A stretch of 64,000 nucleotides of DNA from Methanolobus zinderi (GTDB lineage: Archaea; Halobacteriota; Methanosarcinia; Methanosarcinales; Methanosarcinaceae): the NCBI RefSeq assembly GCF_013388255.1, contig NZ_CP058215.1:2223332-2287331 (forward strand), read 5' to 3'. The notes under the pieces are model-generated. The model worked only from the letters and a program-made list of their open reading frames with translations. It searched no databases and was not told the DNA's origin. Positions 45,183-53,413 of this stretch are shown piece by piece (position 1 is the first letter of the stretch; the number at the start of each line of letters is the position of its first letter). Both the position numbers and the translations under genes were made by a program.

Positions 45183-47591
45183 TCAGATCATATCGCTTGA
45201 ACTGTAGCGCATTCTGTCTGCAAGCTCCTGCTTCTTGGCATTGTTCCAGCCGTTTACGGCCTGTACATAGCCTGTAACCCTTGAAAGCTGTTCGACATCT
45301 TCAGAGCCACAATTCTCACAGGAACATTTCAGGCCGGACATTATGTGGAAGTCATTGAGACAGACTGTCATGTCCTTTGTGAATGCGAAATAGCCGATCT
45401 GAGTGTTCCTCGCAATGTTCGTGGCGAATTCCTTGAGTCCCTTTGCATCGGGCGCACCTTCTCCCATCCAGATGTGGCAGATGTTACCACCGTCAACTAT
45501 CGGGAAGAAGACATGCTCGATATTGATCCTGTCAATAAGGGATATATCGGCCCCTGGAGGTACATGGGTACCGTTGGTGTAGTAGACCGGAAGGTCGTGT
45601 GCCTTGCCGAGCTTTGCAAGAGCTGTTTCCTTGTCACCTTTGACAACCTCGAGTGCGCAGTCCCTGTACTCATCATGCAGGAGGTCTGATACAGAGAACC
45701 TCTGACCTGTGGTCTCTGCAGGTGTACGCGCAAGTGCGATTTCCAAACCATGTTTCTGGCTGAGCTGGTGTGCGTACATCTCCATCTCGGTCATTACCCT
45801 GATTGCAAACTTGAAGGCATCCTTTGACTCGTGGACCTGGGAACCAACATGATACTGGATCATTTCGTTTATACCAACGACACCGATGGTGCACACAAGT
45901 GCATCGATATCCACTGCGATGGCACCCTTCTTACCTGTAACAGGATCCTTAGGTCTCTGAGTGGCAAAGGGCATTCTGTTGTTCTCGATGATACTCTCCA
46001 TCCAGCTGCGCTTTGTCTTGAAGAGTTTTATACACTCGTCCATGAGGTTCTTGAGGTCTGCGAACAGGGCATTGTCATCCCCGTTAGCCCTGTATGCAGC
46101 CCTCGGACAGTTAAGGGAGACAACCTGCCAGGAACCCATGGAAAAGTGCTTTCCGTCCTTGAACAGGAGCTTATCCTCGAAACTGTCATCAGCATCAGCG
46201 TTGGCTGAGAACTGGTATGCACAACACTGATAGCAGGATATACCCTCGCCTGCTCCTCTGTATTCAGGTAACTGATTATCGAAATATGGTGTGCCAAACT
46301 TAGCTGCCAGCTCGAAGGTCATGTCATACAGTTCCTCGTAGCCTGGCAGGTCAGGATGTGCCCTGTTGAAGAACTCATCCTCTTCCATGAAGTCAGGCTC
46401 GATTGAGATCTCCGGCTTTGGGAAGTTGAACGGTTTGCCCCAGTTGTCACCCTCTATCATGACATCCATGAGAGCCTTGAAAGACAGACGTACTTCACGC
46501 TCGAACTCACCGTATGTACGCTTCTGGGTATCGTTGGTTCCATCATGCACCCTGCCCTTATAGACTGCGGGCTTGTCTCTCCAGAGCTTTGGTACGCCGG
46601 GGGAAAGCTGAACGGAGGAGAAAACAACCTGTCCGCCACGTGCAACCATCATCTGGGTCATCTCATACACGAACATCTGCATGAGCTGCTTTATATCTGT
46701 GTAGCTCTTGCCTTCGAAATAAGGTGCAAGGAATGTAAGGAAATTGTAGAAACCCTGCCCGCCTGCAAAGTTGGTCTGGGCGCTTCCCAGTGCCTTCACG
46801 GCGTGCAGTATGGCGACTTCAGCCTTCATTGCAGGACCTGCAACACTTGCCTTTGCACCTGAGCCATCCGGCATGAGACCATAGTAGAAGAAGTACCTCA
46901 GGTCCCAGTCCTGACAGAAGGCACGGGTTCCGAGATATTCAAGGTCATGTATATGAAGATCACCATTAAGATGCAGGTCAGCTGTCTTTGGAGGCAGAAG
47001 CAGGAGATATTGTTCTTTGGATATCTTGTCAGCCTTTTTCTTGTGTGAGGTTTCGGCATTCTCCTGGAGATTGGCGTTGTCCTTGGCTTCAAAACCGCTT
47101 CCAAGATCGATCTCACAGGCATCATAGACAGGAGTACCTACCCTTGTAGAGATGTTCCTCCATTCTATATGTCCCCTTTCAAGAAGTACTATATTTACTA
47201 TCTCCCTGATAAGAGGGCCTGAGAGAAATTTCAGGTCAAGACTCCTGATACGGCGTTCGACCTCTTTTGCAACTTCCTGGGCCTCTTCTTTCTCCATACC
47301 GGGTTTGCCGTGGAACCTTTCTGCAAGTTTGGTTTCTTTTAATAACTGGTCGATAATGATATTGCGGTCCCAGTCAACCATATGCCCCACTGTGGTACGG
47401 ACCTTGGGCATTATGGAGATAGTTTGACCATCAAGTGTCTTTTGAATGGCATGTGGTTTTGTAAGCGATTTCATATTATTCGATACCCCGTTGTTCTCCT
47501 CTGTCCGGAAACCATTCTGCTTCGGGTCAGTCTTCTCCAGATTCTCTTTTTCCCCGGTCGTCTTGTTCTTCGTAGCACAAATATCCATCAT
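45183..47591 (-). CDS. nrdD: Class III anaerobic ribonucleoside-triphosphate reductase NrdD with ATP cone
   Basis: An 802-residue glycyl-radical reductase supplying deoxynucleotides. An N-terminal ATP cone (about 60-145, from MPKVRTTVGHMVDWDRNII to LLERGH) gives allosteric activity control. The catalytic barrel follows (HDLEYLGTRAFCQDWDLRYF, WQVVSLNCPRAAY, YYTNGTHVPPGADISLIDRI). A zinc-type CSCENC and the glycyl-radical loop LSRVTGYVQ end it. ATG 47591 or 47588 is chosen because GAGGTGGG lies just upstream; a frame opening at 47636 would overlap the glutaredoxin gene. It is downstream of the glutaredoxin-like gene and upstream of nrdG. Confidence 0.96.
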   Translation of the reverse strand: MMDICATKNKTTGEKENLEKTDPKQNGFRTEENNGVSNNMKSLTKPHAIQKTLDGQTISIMPKVRTTVGHMVDWDRNIIIDQLLKETKLAERFHGKPGMEKEEAQEVAKEVERRIRSLDLKFLSGPLIREIVNIVLLERGHIEWRNISTRVGTPVYDACEIDLGSGFEAKDNANLQENAETSHKKKADKISKEQYLLLLPPKTADLHLNGDLHIHDLEYLGTRAFCQDWDLRYFFYYGLMPDGSGAKASVAGPAMKAEVAILHAVKALGSAQTNFAGGQGFYNFLTFLAPYFEGKSYTDIKQLMQMFVYEMTQMMVARGGQVVFSSVQLSPGVPKLWRDKPAVYKGRVHDGTNDTQKRTYGEFEREVRLSFKALMDVMIEGDNWGKPFNFPKPEISIEPDFMEEDEFFNRAHPDLPGYEELYDMTFELAAKFGTPYFDNQLPEYRGAGEGISCYQCCAYQFSANADADDSFEDKLLFKDGKHFSMGSWQVVSLNCPRAAYRANGDDNALFADLKNLMDECIKLFKTKRSWMESIIENNRMPFATQRPKDPVTGKKGAIAVDIDALVCTIGVVGINEMIQYHVGSQVHESKDAFKFAIRVMTEMEMYAHQLSQKHGLEIALARTPAETTGQRFSVSDLLHDEYRDCALEVVKGDKETALAKLGKAHDLPVYYTNGTHVPPGADISLIDRINIEHVFFPIVDGGNICHIWMGEGAPDAKGLKEFATNIARNTQIGYFAFTKDMTVCLNDFHIMSGLKCSCENCGSEDVEQLSRVTGYVQAVNGWNNAKKQELADRMRYSSSDMI

Positions 47592-47613
47592 TCCCACCTC
47601 ACAACAATTCAGA

Positions 47614-47865
47614 TCAGACAAGACTGCCCAGCGCATCCAGGTTAACGTCAGGACCCTTGAAGAGGTCCTTATGAGTTAAAAACTCGTCGTCTACCTGCAG
47701 GACAGGTGCGGTCATCGTGAAAACACCATTGAATTTAAGTTCAGTGAGGGCTTCAGGAGTTGACATGTCGGCTGTTTTGAAAGGGATACCCTTTGAATTA
47801 AGTACCTTTTTCAGCTGTTCACATTTCGGGCATGTTTCTGTTGTATATATAATCACTTCAGCCAT
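47614..47865 (-). CDS. Glutaredoxin-like (NrdH-type) redox protein
   Basis: An 83-residue thioredoxin-fold protein with active site TCPKCEQ (CxxC) and the conserved cis-proline region TAPVLQVDDEF. It is the first gene of the operon with nrdD and nrdG, so it is probably the electron donor of the class III reductase; methanogen NrdD enzymes are known to use such redoxins. TATA-like boxes lie on the minus strand near 47893-47910 and 47882-47896. The ribosome binding site is weak. Confidence 0.9.
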   Translation of the reverse strand: MAEVIIYTTETCPKCEQLKKVLNSKGIPFKTADMSTPEALTELKFNGVFTMTAPVLQVDDEFLTHKDLFKGPDVNLDALGSLV

Positions 47866-48235
47866 TGTTTCTCGCGTCCCTTCTTATTTATAAAGTAATT
47901 TTTATATAATATGCCTCTGGGAGAGGAACAACAATGCCACCTACAAAAAAAGATGCAAGTGACATTGTGTGTTATGTTTCCTTTAACACCGTGAGGTAAA
48001 TTATACAAATGACTTTTAGCTTAATAATGCTTTTTCAGACTCCATCTGGTAACAAAAAACATGAAAATTTACAAAGAAAGAATAGAGATGATAATTATAC
48101 AAAAGGATACACATCAACATCGAATATAGATATGAATCATATATGATAACATGTCTGGATACAAAGATTGTTTGACAAAAGTTGTATATTATGAATCCTA
48201 TTATAGCAGATAGTCCAGAACAAGAGGTGTGAAAA
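47866..48235. other. 370-base AT-rich divergent spacer between nrd operon and radB
   Basis: Divergent TATA boxes serve the nrd operon (minus, near 47882-47910) and plus-strand transcription (near 47901). A 21-codon plus-strand ORF occupies 47934-47999. A TATA-like TTGTATATTATG near 48181-48192 serves radB. Nothing else is recognised between 48000 and 48170, which is AT-rich. Confidence 0.45.
47934..47999 (+). CDS. Possible 21-residue microprotein or leader peptide
   Basis: ATG 47934 to TAA 47999, with GAGAGGAAC about 6 bases upstream and a plus-strand TATA-like TATATAAT about 27-30 bases before the ATG. The product begins MPPTKKDASD and has one cysteine. It could be a microprotein, a leader peptide or chance. 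Confidence 0.25.
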   Translation: MPPTKKDASDIVCYVSFNTVR

Positions 48236-48904
48236 ATAAGCAAACAGCTATCATCCGGCAGCCAGTCAATAGACAGACTCCTTGACGGAGGATTTGAAAA
48301 CGGTATCGTAACACAGATATTCGGCGAGGCAGGCAGCGGTAAGACCAATCTGTGTATGCAGCTTGCAGTGGAGTGTGTCAGGAGCGGCAAGAAGGTCATC
48401 TACATTGACACGGAAGCCATCTCACCCCAGAGGTTCAAACAGATTGCCGGGGAGAATGCAAAGGAGATAGCTAGAGGAATCATTATCTTTGAGCCCACCA
48501 GTTTCGAAGAACAATACGCCTCGGTCAAGGAAATAGAGAAACTGGTTTCTGACAGGATAGGTCTTATAGTGGTGGATTCTGCCACAGCTTTCTATAGATT
48601 TGAGCTTGATCAGGACGAATCAAGTATCAGATCAAGAAGGGAGCTTTCCAACCAGATAGGTTTTTTGCACGGTGTCGCACGTAAATACAAACTGGCTGTC
48701 GTGATAACAAACCAGGTCTACAGCGACGTGGTATCAGGTAAACTTAAACCCATAGGTGGCAGTGGTATAGAACATATATCCAAGACTATCATGCAACTGG
48801 AAAAAACAGGAGAGGGTACAAGACGTGCCAGACTCTGGAAACACCGCTCGATCCCCGAAGGCAAAACCGTTGATTTCAGGATCACAAACAAAGGCATCAG
48901 GTAA
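48236..48904 (+). CDS. radB: DNA repair and recombination protein RadB, apparent ATA start
   Basis: RadB is a euryarchaeal RadA/Rad51 paralogue that assists homologous recombination. The 222-residue protein has Walker A GEAGSGKT (residues 30-37), Walker B LIVVDSATAFYR and the conserved end RARLWKHRSIPEG. The frame is closed by TGA at 48230-48232, and the first in-frame ATG (48356), GTG or TTG lies only after Walker A. ATA at 48236 sits 6 bases behind a strong AGAGGTG (48223-48229) and gives SKQLSSGSQSIDRLL, the expected RadB N-terminus. I therefore annotate from ATA. A sequencing error (ATG to ATA) or a mutated start are alternatives. A TATA box lies near 48181-48192. Confidence 0.9.
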   Translation: MSKQLSSGSQSIDRLLDGGFENGIVTQIFGEAGSGKTNLCMQLAVECVRSGKKVIYIDTEAISPQRFKQIAGENAKEIARGIIIFEPTSFEEQYASVKEIEKLVSDRIGLIVVDSATAFYRFELDQDESSIRSRRELSNQIGFLHGVARKYKLAVVITNQVYSDVVSGKLKPIGGSGIEHISKTIMQLEKTGEGTRRARLWKHRSIPEGKTVDFRITNKGIR

Positions 48905-48908
48905 TCTC

Positions 48909-49661
48909 TCAAAGCCTTGCTATTGTGATAAAACCCGTATGGCCAACCCTTGAAGTTGCAGGCCTTGTGCCTCTTTCTGAAAATGAGATCTCACGCTCGG
49001 AAAATTCCATGGTCCTGACATCATAGAAACCCGCGTCATCAATTGCTTTTCTGATGTCCTTTGTCTGCTCGAAGAAAGGAGAATATGTCATAAGAAAACC
49101 ACCCGGGTTCAATACTCTTCTTAAATGCGGAATAACATCCTTTGACTCCTGTGTGTCCAGTGTCACAACATCAAAGCTCTCTTCAATTGATGATATCTCT
49201 TCAACGATATTACCGCATCTTATCTCCACGTTGTCAAGTCCCGCACTTGCCATGTTCTGTCTGGCAACCTTGACGAATTCCTCACGAACTTCATAGCTCA
49301 GGACACGTTTTGCTATGGAACCCAGGTACATCGCAAGTATTCCCGAGCCTGTGCCGGCATCAAGTACCGAGTCATCTTTGTTCAGACCGGTGTAGGCAAT
49401 TATCGACCCTATGTCCTTGGGCATCATGGGAGCACCGGTCCTCTTTGCATGATTGAAAAAATCAGGCATTCTCGGCCTCTGTATGGTAAATTCCTGACCC
49501 TTGTGGGATGTCACACTGTCACCGGGAGATTTATCCAGCATAACAGAGAGGTCAATAATCCCGAAATCCGTATGGAACTCATCTTCGGATACATTCACAA
49601 TAAACTCCCTGACCTTGCCCCTGTGGGAGGTCTTAAGCATTATCAATTCGCCTGATTGCAT
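48909..49661 (-). CDS. trmI: tRNA (adenine-N1)-methyltransferase TrmI
   Basis: A 250-residue SAM-dependent methyltransferase of the TrmI/GCD14 family, which makes m1A at positions 57/58 of archaeal tRNA. SAM motif I is VLDAGTGSGILAMYLG, the family-specific HAKRTGAPMMPKDIG precedes it and VVTLDTQE is motif IV. Full length. It ends convergently, 4 bases from radB, and begins 16 bases after the HD-domain gene stop, with which it may be co-transcribed. Confidence 0.95.
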   Translation of the reverse strand: MQSGELIMLKTSHRGKVREFIVNVSEDEFHTDFGIIDLSVMLDKSPGDSVTSHKGQEFTIQRPRMPDFFNHAKRTGAPMMPKDIGSIIAYTGLNKDDSVLDAGTGSGILAMYLGSIAKRVLSYEVREEFVKVARQNMASAGLDNVEIRCGNIVEEISSIEESFDVVTLDTQESKDVIPHLRRVLNPGGFLMTYSPFFEQTKDIRKAIDDAGFYDVRTMEFSEREISFSERGTRPATSRVGHTGFITIARL

Positions 49662-49677
49662 TTAATTTTACACCTGT

Positions 49678-51507
49678 CTAGCGTTTTCCTGATGCATACC
49701 TCTTGACCGGAATGGTAACAATATCCCTGGGGATTGCGTGTTTGTTCATTTCAAGGTAATCCATGATCTCTTCGAACTCTGGACTGTAGGCATCGGCAAG
49801 TGTCCTTGCATACTGGACACCATCCCATGTGAGCACATATTCATAACTCTGCCGGAATCTCCCACCTTTCTCATAGTAACGCAGGTCCTCATCCACTATA
49901 CCCATGGCTACAAGTTTCTGTATGTCCTCAAAGAGTTTTTCACTATAAGGGAACCCATATTTATCATGGAAAGAGTAATCGAACAGGTTCTTGAGTCTCA
50001 CAGATTCTCTCAGGTGCCTGATAGTACGGTACAGCCAGGTTATATGCCTCAGACGTGGAATTGAGATAAAACCATCCTTTTCATCCTGGAAAAGACTCTG
50101 AACACCAAAGAACAGCAGTATTATACCTTCAACCGGCAGATATTGTTCGGTACGGATAAAATGGAGCAGTTTAGGAGATAATCTGTCCACAGCCTCCCTG
50201 AGTTTCACAGAGATGGCTTCCTCATCCATATTCTTTGCAAGATCGGGATGTGCGAATGCGGTCAGTGACAGCTGTCTTGATATGGCACGTACAAGACCGT
50301 TTGCAAGGGCTGATTCATCATAGAAAAAAGCGTCCTCATCCCCGATCACTATCCTCATGCTTTTCGGGACACCGGATGCAACACTCAGATCCACCAGGAC
50401 ATCACCCAGCTCTCCTGCAATCAGATCCTCCAGCTTCTTTGTTGCCACACCGCTGCGTGCGATGGTGGATAATGTCATCCTGATTTTGGGTGAAATCGTC
50501 TTCTGGTTGAGCCTTGAGACAGGTGCGAATATGTTACCGTCACGGATATCATTCAGCAGATGGCAGGATTTTTCCGATGCATTTTCCCTGATAAAAGCCA
50601 GAAGGTCATCGTCATTATACTCAGTAAAGAAACTTACGACTTCTTCTCTGGCACTTCTGGTCCCGTTCTTATCCTCAAACTGCCCGAGCGCGTCCTCAAG
50701 TGCACGCAGCAGCATCATGCGTGATGCCTGGGTCTTTGGATTGTGTATGATAGCTGTGTAGTGATGTGCACGTGATATCAGCATGGATTCAGCTGCCGTA
50801 AGTGCCATGTCCTCATCATAACCCGAGCCCTCGGAACTCCCAAGAACGATATTGCCATCCTTTATCATAAGACTGCGGACGATCTGGTCCACGTCTATCA
50901 TGCCAAAAGAAACACCTGTGTGATAGGAATCCCTGAGTAGAAAATCTATGCGGTCAGCATCTACATCGTCAGCAATGATCTGTGCAAGATAGGGTTTTTT
51001 GAGTTGCAAAGTGTCACCTGTAGCAATCTTTGATATTTCCCTGAAAAATACATGCGGATCGGTATCAAATTCCTTTTCCACATAAGCTGATATGGCACCG
51101 TCCTCCGGCAAATATTGGGAAATGATCTGCCTGGTGAAAGCCTCATGTTTGATAAAGTGTACACCATCTACCACCGGTTGTAATGAAGCATCACGTTTGA
51201 GGACCCCCTCCACTACATGAGAGAATGCTGGATGACCCACATCATGCAAAAGGCCTGCAAGCCGAATCTTACGGATATCCTCCTGTTCCAGTTCCAGGGA
51301 GCTCCCGATAACCGACGCCATATGCATTGTCCCGATGCTGTGCTCAAAACGGGTATGGTTGGCACCGGGATAGACATTGTCCACAAGTCCCAGTTGCTGG
51401 ATATTCCTGAGCCTCTGCAGGTGCCTGGTATTGACAAGCATCTGTTCCAGCTCGTCAAGTATCACGGTCTTGTGCACAGGGTCATGTATGAGCATGGGCT
51501 TTTGCAT
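49678..51507 (-). CDS. HD-domain phosphohydrolase (SAMHD1/dGTPase-like) with C-terminal extension
   Basis: A 609-residue protein. The N-terminal 300 residues are an HD domain of the dGTPase/SAMHD1 class: TRFEHSIGTMHMA, LLHDVGHPAFSH (the HD pair), and DVDADRIDFLLRDS completing the metal site. The C-terminal half (about 300-609) is helical and ends in a possible winged helix (GIVDEDLRYYEKGGRFRQSYEYVLT). It may hydrolyse dNTPs or another phosphate ester; no activity can be assigned securely. A minus-strand TATA box near 51531-51540 lies 28 bases before the ATG with no ribosome binding site, suggesting a leaderless message. Confidence 0.88.
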   Translation of the reverse strand: MQKPMLIHDPVHKTVILDELEQMLVNTRHLQRLRNIQQLGLVDNVYPGANHTRFEHSIGTMHMASVIGSSLELEQEDIRKIRLAGLLHDVGHPAFSHVVEGVLKRDASLQPVVDGVHFIKHEAFTRQIISQYLPEDGAISAYVEKEFDTDPHVFFREISKIATGDTLQLKKPYLAQIIADDVDADRIDFLLRDSYHTGVSFGMIDVDQIVRSLMIKDGNIVLGSSEGSGYDEDMALTAAESMLISRAHHYTAIIHNPKTQASRMMLLRALEDALGQFEDKNGTRSAREEVVSFFTEYNDDDLLAFIRENASEKSCHLLNDIRDGNIFAPVSRLNQKTISPKIRMTLSTIARSGVATKKLEDLIAGELGDVLVDLSVASGVPKSMRIVIGDEDAFFYDESALANGLVRAISRQLSLTAFAHPDLAKNMDEEAISVKLREAVDRLSPKLLHFIRTEQYLPVEGIILLFFGVQSLFQDEKDGFISIPRLRHITWLYRTIRHLRESVRLKNLFDYSFHDKYGFPYSEKLFEDIQKLVAMGIVDEDLRYYEKGGRFRQSYEYVLTWDGVQYARTLADAYSPEFEEIMDYLEMNKHAIPRDIVTIPVKRYASGKR

Positions 51508-51530
51508 ATAGGATAATACTAATGTCAGAG

Positions 51531-51540
51531 TATATAAATT
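51531..51540 (-). promoter_or_regulatory. TATA box for the HD-domain gene, leaderless
   Basis: Minus-strand AATTTATATA is centred about 28 bases before the ATG at 51507, with no ribosome binding site between. Confidence 0.5.
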
Positions 51541-51624
51541 TAAAAAATTTCTGGCTCTGTTAAATTACCTATCACATATAAGTAGAAGGTATCAAAACTG
51601 TAAATATCGTAATAAGTACACAAA

Positions 51625-51646
51625 ATAAAAAAAGAGCTTAAAGCTC
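51625..51646 (-). terminator. Terminator of the AIM24 gene
   Basis: On the minus strand GAGCTTTAAGCTC (51634-51646) forms a short hairpin followed directly by seven T residues. It begins two bases after the AIM24 stop codon. Confidence 0.7.
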
Positions 51647-51647
51647 C

Positions 51648-52481
51648 TTATGCCGGATTTTCCCTGTTATAGGTCGCAGTAGCCAGTGAAGGGATACTAC
51701 CTGCGGAAATAGATCTGTAAACAGATTGTGTTGGTGCAAGCCATACAGCTCCGGAACCTTCGAATGTCTGGAGCAGACCTTCTCCTGATGTTAGTTTGCC
51801 TGCAATCCCCTTGCCTGAGCTCTCAACACGGAAATTGACAGAATCAGACCTTAGCAGAACAAAATTCCCGTCCACCTGGAGTCTTTCATTATCAAGATTG
51901 TATTTGAGTATTTCAGACATCGGAACCGGACTTTCCAGGATACACGTACCTGTGCCACTGATCTTTGTCTGGAACATGCCCTCGCCTCCGAACAATCCCG
52001 CACTTATGCTCTTCTGGCTTGCCACACCGACCTCAAGACTCGATTCGGCACAGTAGAACAGACCTTTGTCTACAATTATAGAACCGTTCTTCAATGTAAC
52101 TATAAGGAAATGACTGAAACTTGGTTCCAGAAATACCTCACCCACACCTCTGTACAGGGGATTGAAAGCAGCTTCGTTCGTGAGCTTTTTCTTCACCATT
52201 TTCTTTGCAAGTCCTCCCATCCCGCCGACGTTCGCATCACATATGATGTTTCCTTTGTGGAAATGAAGAGCACCCGGCTCAACTATAACTCCGCCATCAT
52301 CCAGTGTTATCTTTACCTGTTTGAGGGCCATACCTGATTTGTGAACATAGTAGAGACTCTTTCCAAGTTGGGGATCCTTGCTTCCGGCAAGAGAACCATA
52401 CTGAAGTATCTCTGCTTTGAAATTTCCTTTATCGACACTGTCAAGGACAGTTATGTTATTATAAAAGCTGGTTTCGGCTAT
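51648..52481 (-). CDS. AIM24 family protein, apparent ATA start
   Basis: A 277-residue AIM24-family (DUF124) beta-rich protein of unknown function. The core is visible in KQVKITLDDGGVIVEPGAL, HKGNI, GEGMFQTKISGTG, ILESPVPMSEI and the final GSGAVWLAPT. In-frame sequence conserved in character (AEILQYGSLAG, LYYVHKSGMALKQ) extends 50 codons upstream of the first ATG (52331), which has no well-spaced ribosome binding site. Between the upstream stop (52497-52499) and that ATG there is no ATG, GTG or TTG. ATA 52481 lies 4 bases behind GGATGTGA, so I start there. TATA lies near 52535-52552. An 8 bp inverted repeat lies in the leader. Confidence 0.82.
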   Translation of the reverse strand: MAETSFYNNITVLDSVDKGNFKAEILQYGSLAGSKDPQLGKSLYYVHKSGMALKQVKITLDDGGVIVEPGALHFHKGNIICDANVGGMGGLAKKMVKKKLTNEAAFNPLYRGVGEVFLEPSFSHFLIVTLKNGSIIVDKGLFYCAESSLEVGVASQKSISAGLFGGEGMFQTKISGTGTCILESPVPMSEILKYNLDNERLQVDGNFVLLRSDSVNFRVESSGKGIAGKLTSGEGLLQTFEGSGAVWLAPTQSVYRSISAGSIPSLATATYNRENPA

Positions 52482-52821
52482 ACTATCACATCCGTGTCAA
52501 GAGCAGAATTAATATGATCAATTCTGCAATTATAATAATATATTTATATAGTTTGTATATAAGCCTATCTTAGTTTTCCTGCAGAATCAATAGGAATCAA
52601 TTTTCTGGATTTCATTCAGAAAAAACTATTATACACGAGAAAATCCGAATCATGAGCGATAAAATAACTTTACTACTCCCCATAGTTTCCTAACACTTAT
52701 AATTCTTTCAGGAGAATATCAAATTGCAGAAAACATCTAAAAGATGATGATATTTTGCATACAAAGGCTTATGAATGGGGGTATCAAAAGCCATTTACTA
52801 TGCAAGGTGGGGAGAATTTCA
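52482..52821. other. 340-base divergent spacer between AIM24 and LURP-one-like genes
   Basis: It holds the minus-strand TATA region of AIM24 (CTATATAAATATATT, about 52535-52552). A perfect inverted repeat GCAGAATT (52503-52510) with AATTCTGC (52520-52527) lies around the predicted start of that transcript. For the plus strand there is a TATA-like ACTTATAATTC near 52694-52704, giving a leader of about 100 bases. No further gene is seen. Confidence 0.45.
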
Positions 52822-53394
52822 ATGTTAAGAAGAAGAGAAGGAGCCGGCAGGCCAGGACCACTTCGAAGCAGAGGTGCCCCTGCAGCTACCGCAGAAGAAC
52901 AAGGCATTGGCACACGGTTCAAAATGCGCCAGCGCTTTTTTACAATTGGTGATCGTTTTTTTATTGAGGATGAAAATGGAAACCGGATATTCAGAATAGA
53001 GAACAAGGTGCTTCGTTTACGCAAGACGCTGAAGTTCCAGGATCTTGATGGTAATGATATCTACAAGATACAGGAGAAAGTGGCACGTATACGTGACACC
53101 ATGGAGATCGAGAAGGATGGCCACACTGTAGCTAAGGTTCACAACGCCATGATCACACCACTTCGGGACCGCTGGAGCATCTCCATTACGGATGGTGAAG
53201 ACCTGAAAGCCAAGGGCAATATCCTGAACCATGAATATAAGATCATGAGAAATGGCCAGGTAATCGGGGAAGTTTCTAAAAAGTGGTTCCGCGTACGCGA
53301 CACATACGGAGTTGACGTGCGTGAAGGAGAAGATGCGGCACTGATCCTTGCCATAACTGCGGTCATTGATACCATGGCACATGAAGGACGTTAA
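52822..53394 (+). CDS. LURP-one-related/Tubby-like domain protein
   Basis: A 190-residue protein. After a basic, Gly/Pro/Ala-rich N-terminus (about 1-35) comes a LURP-one/phospholipid scramblase-like beta barrel: MRQRFFTIGDRFFIEDENG, FRIENKVLRLRKTL, FQDLDGNDIYKIQEK, TVAKVHNAMITPLRDRWSI, GNILNHEYKIMRNGQVIGEV and DTYGVDV. Function in prokaryotes is unknown. ATG 52822 is fixed by GGTGGGGAG upstream; earlier in-frame ATGs lack such a site. It is followed after 19 bases by a DUF6325-like gene. Confidence 0.85.
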   Translation: MLRRREGAGRPGPLRSRGAPAATAEEQGIGTRFKMRQRFFTIGDRFFIEDENGNRIFRIENKVLRLRKTLKFQDLDGNDIYKIQEKVARIRDTMEIEKDGHTVAKVHNAMITPLRDRWSISITDGEDLKAKGNILNHEYKIMRNGQVIGEVSKKWFRVRDTYGVDVREGEDAALILAITAVIDTMAHEGR

Positions 53395-53413
53395 AGGGGT
53401 TAAGAGGGATAAT

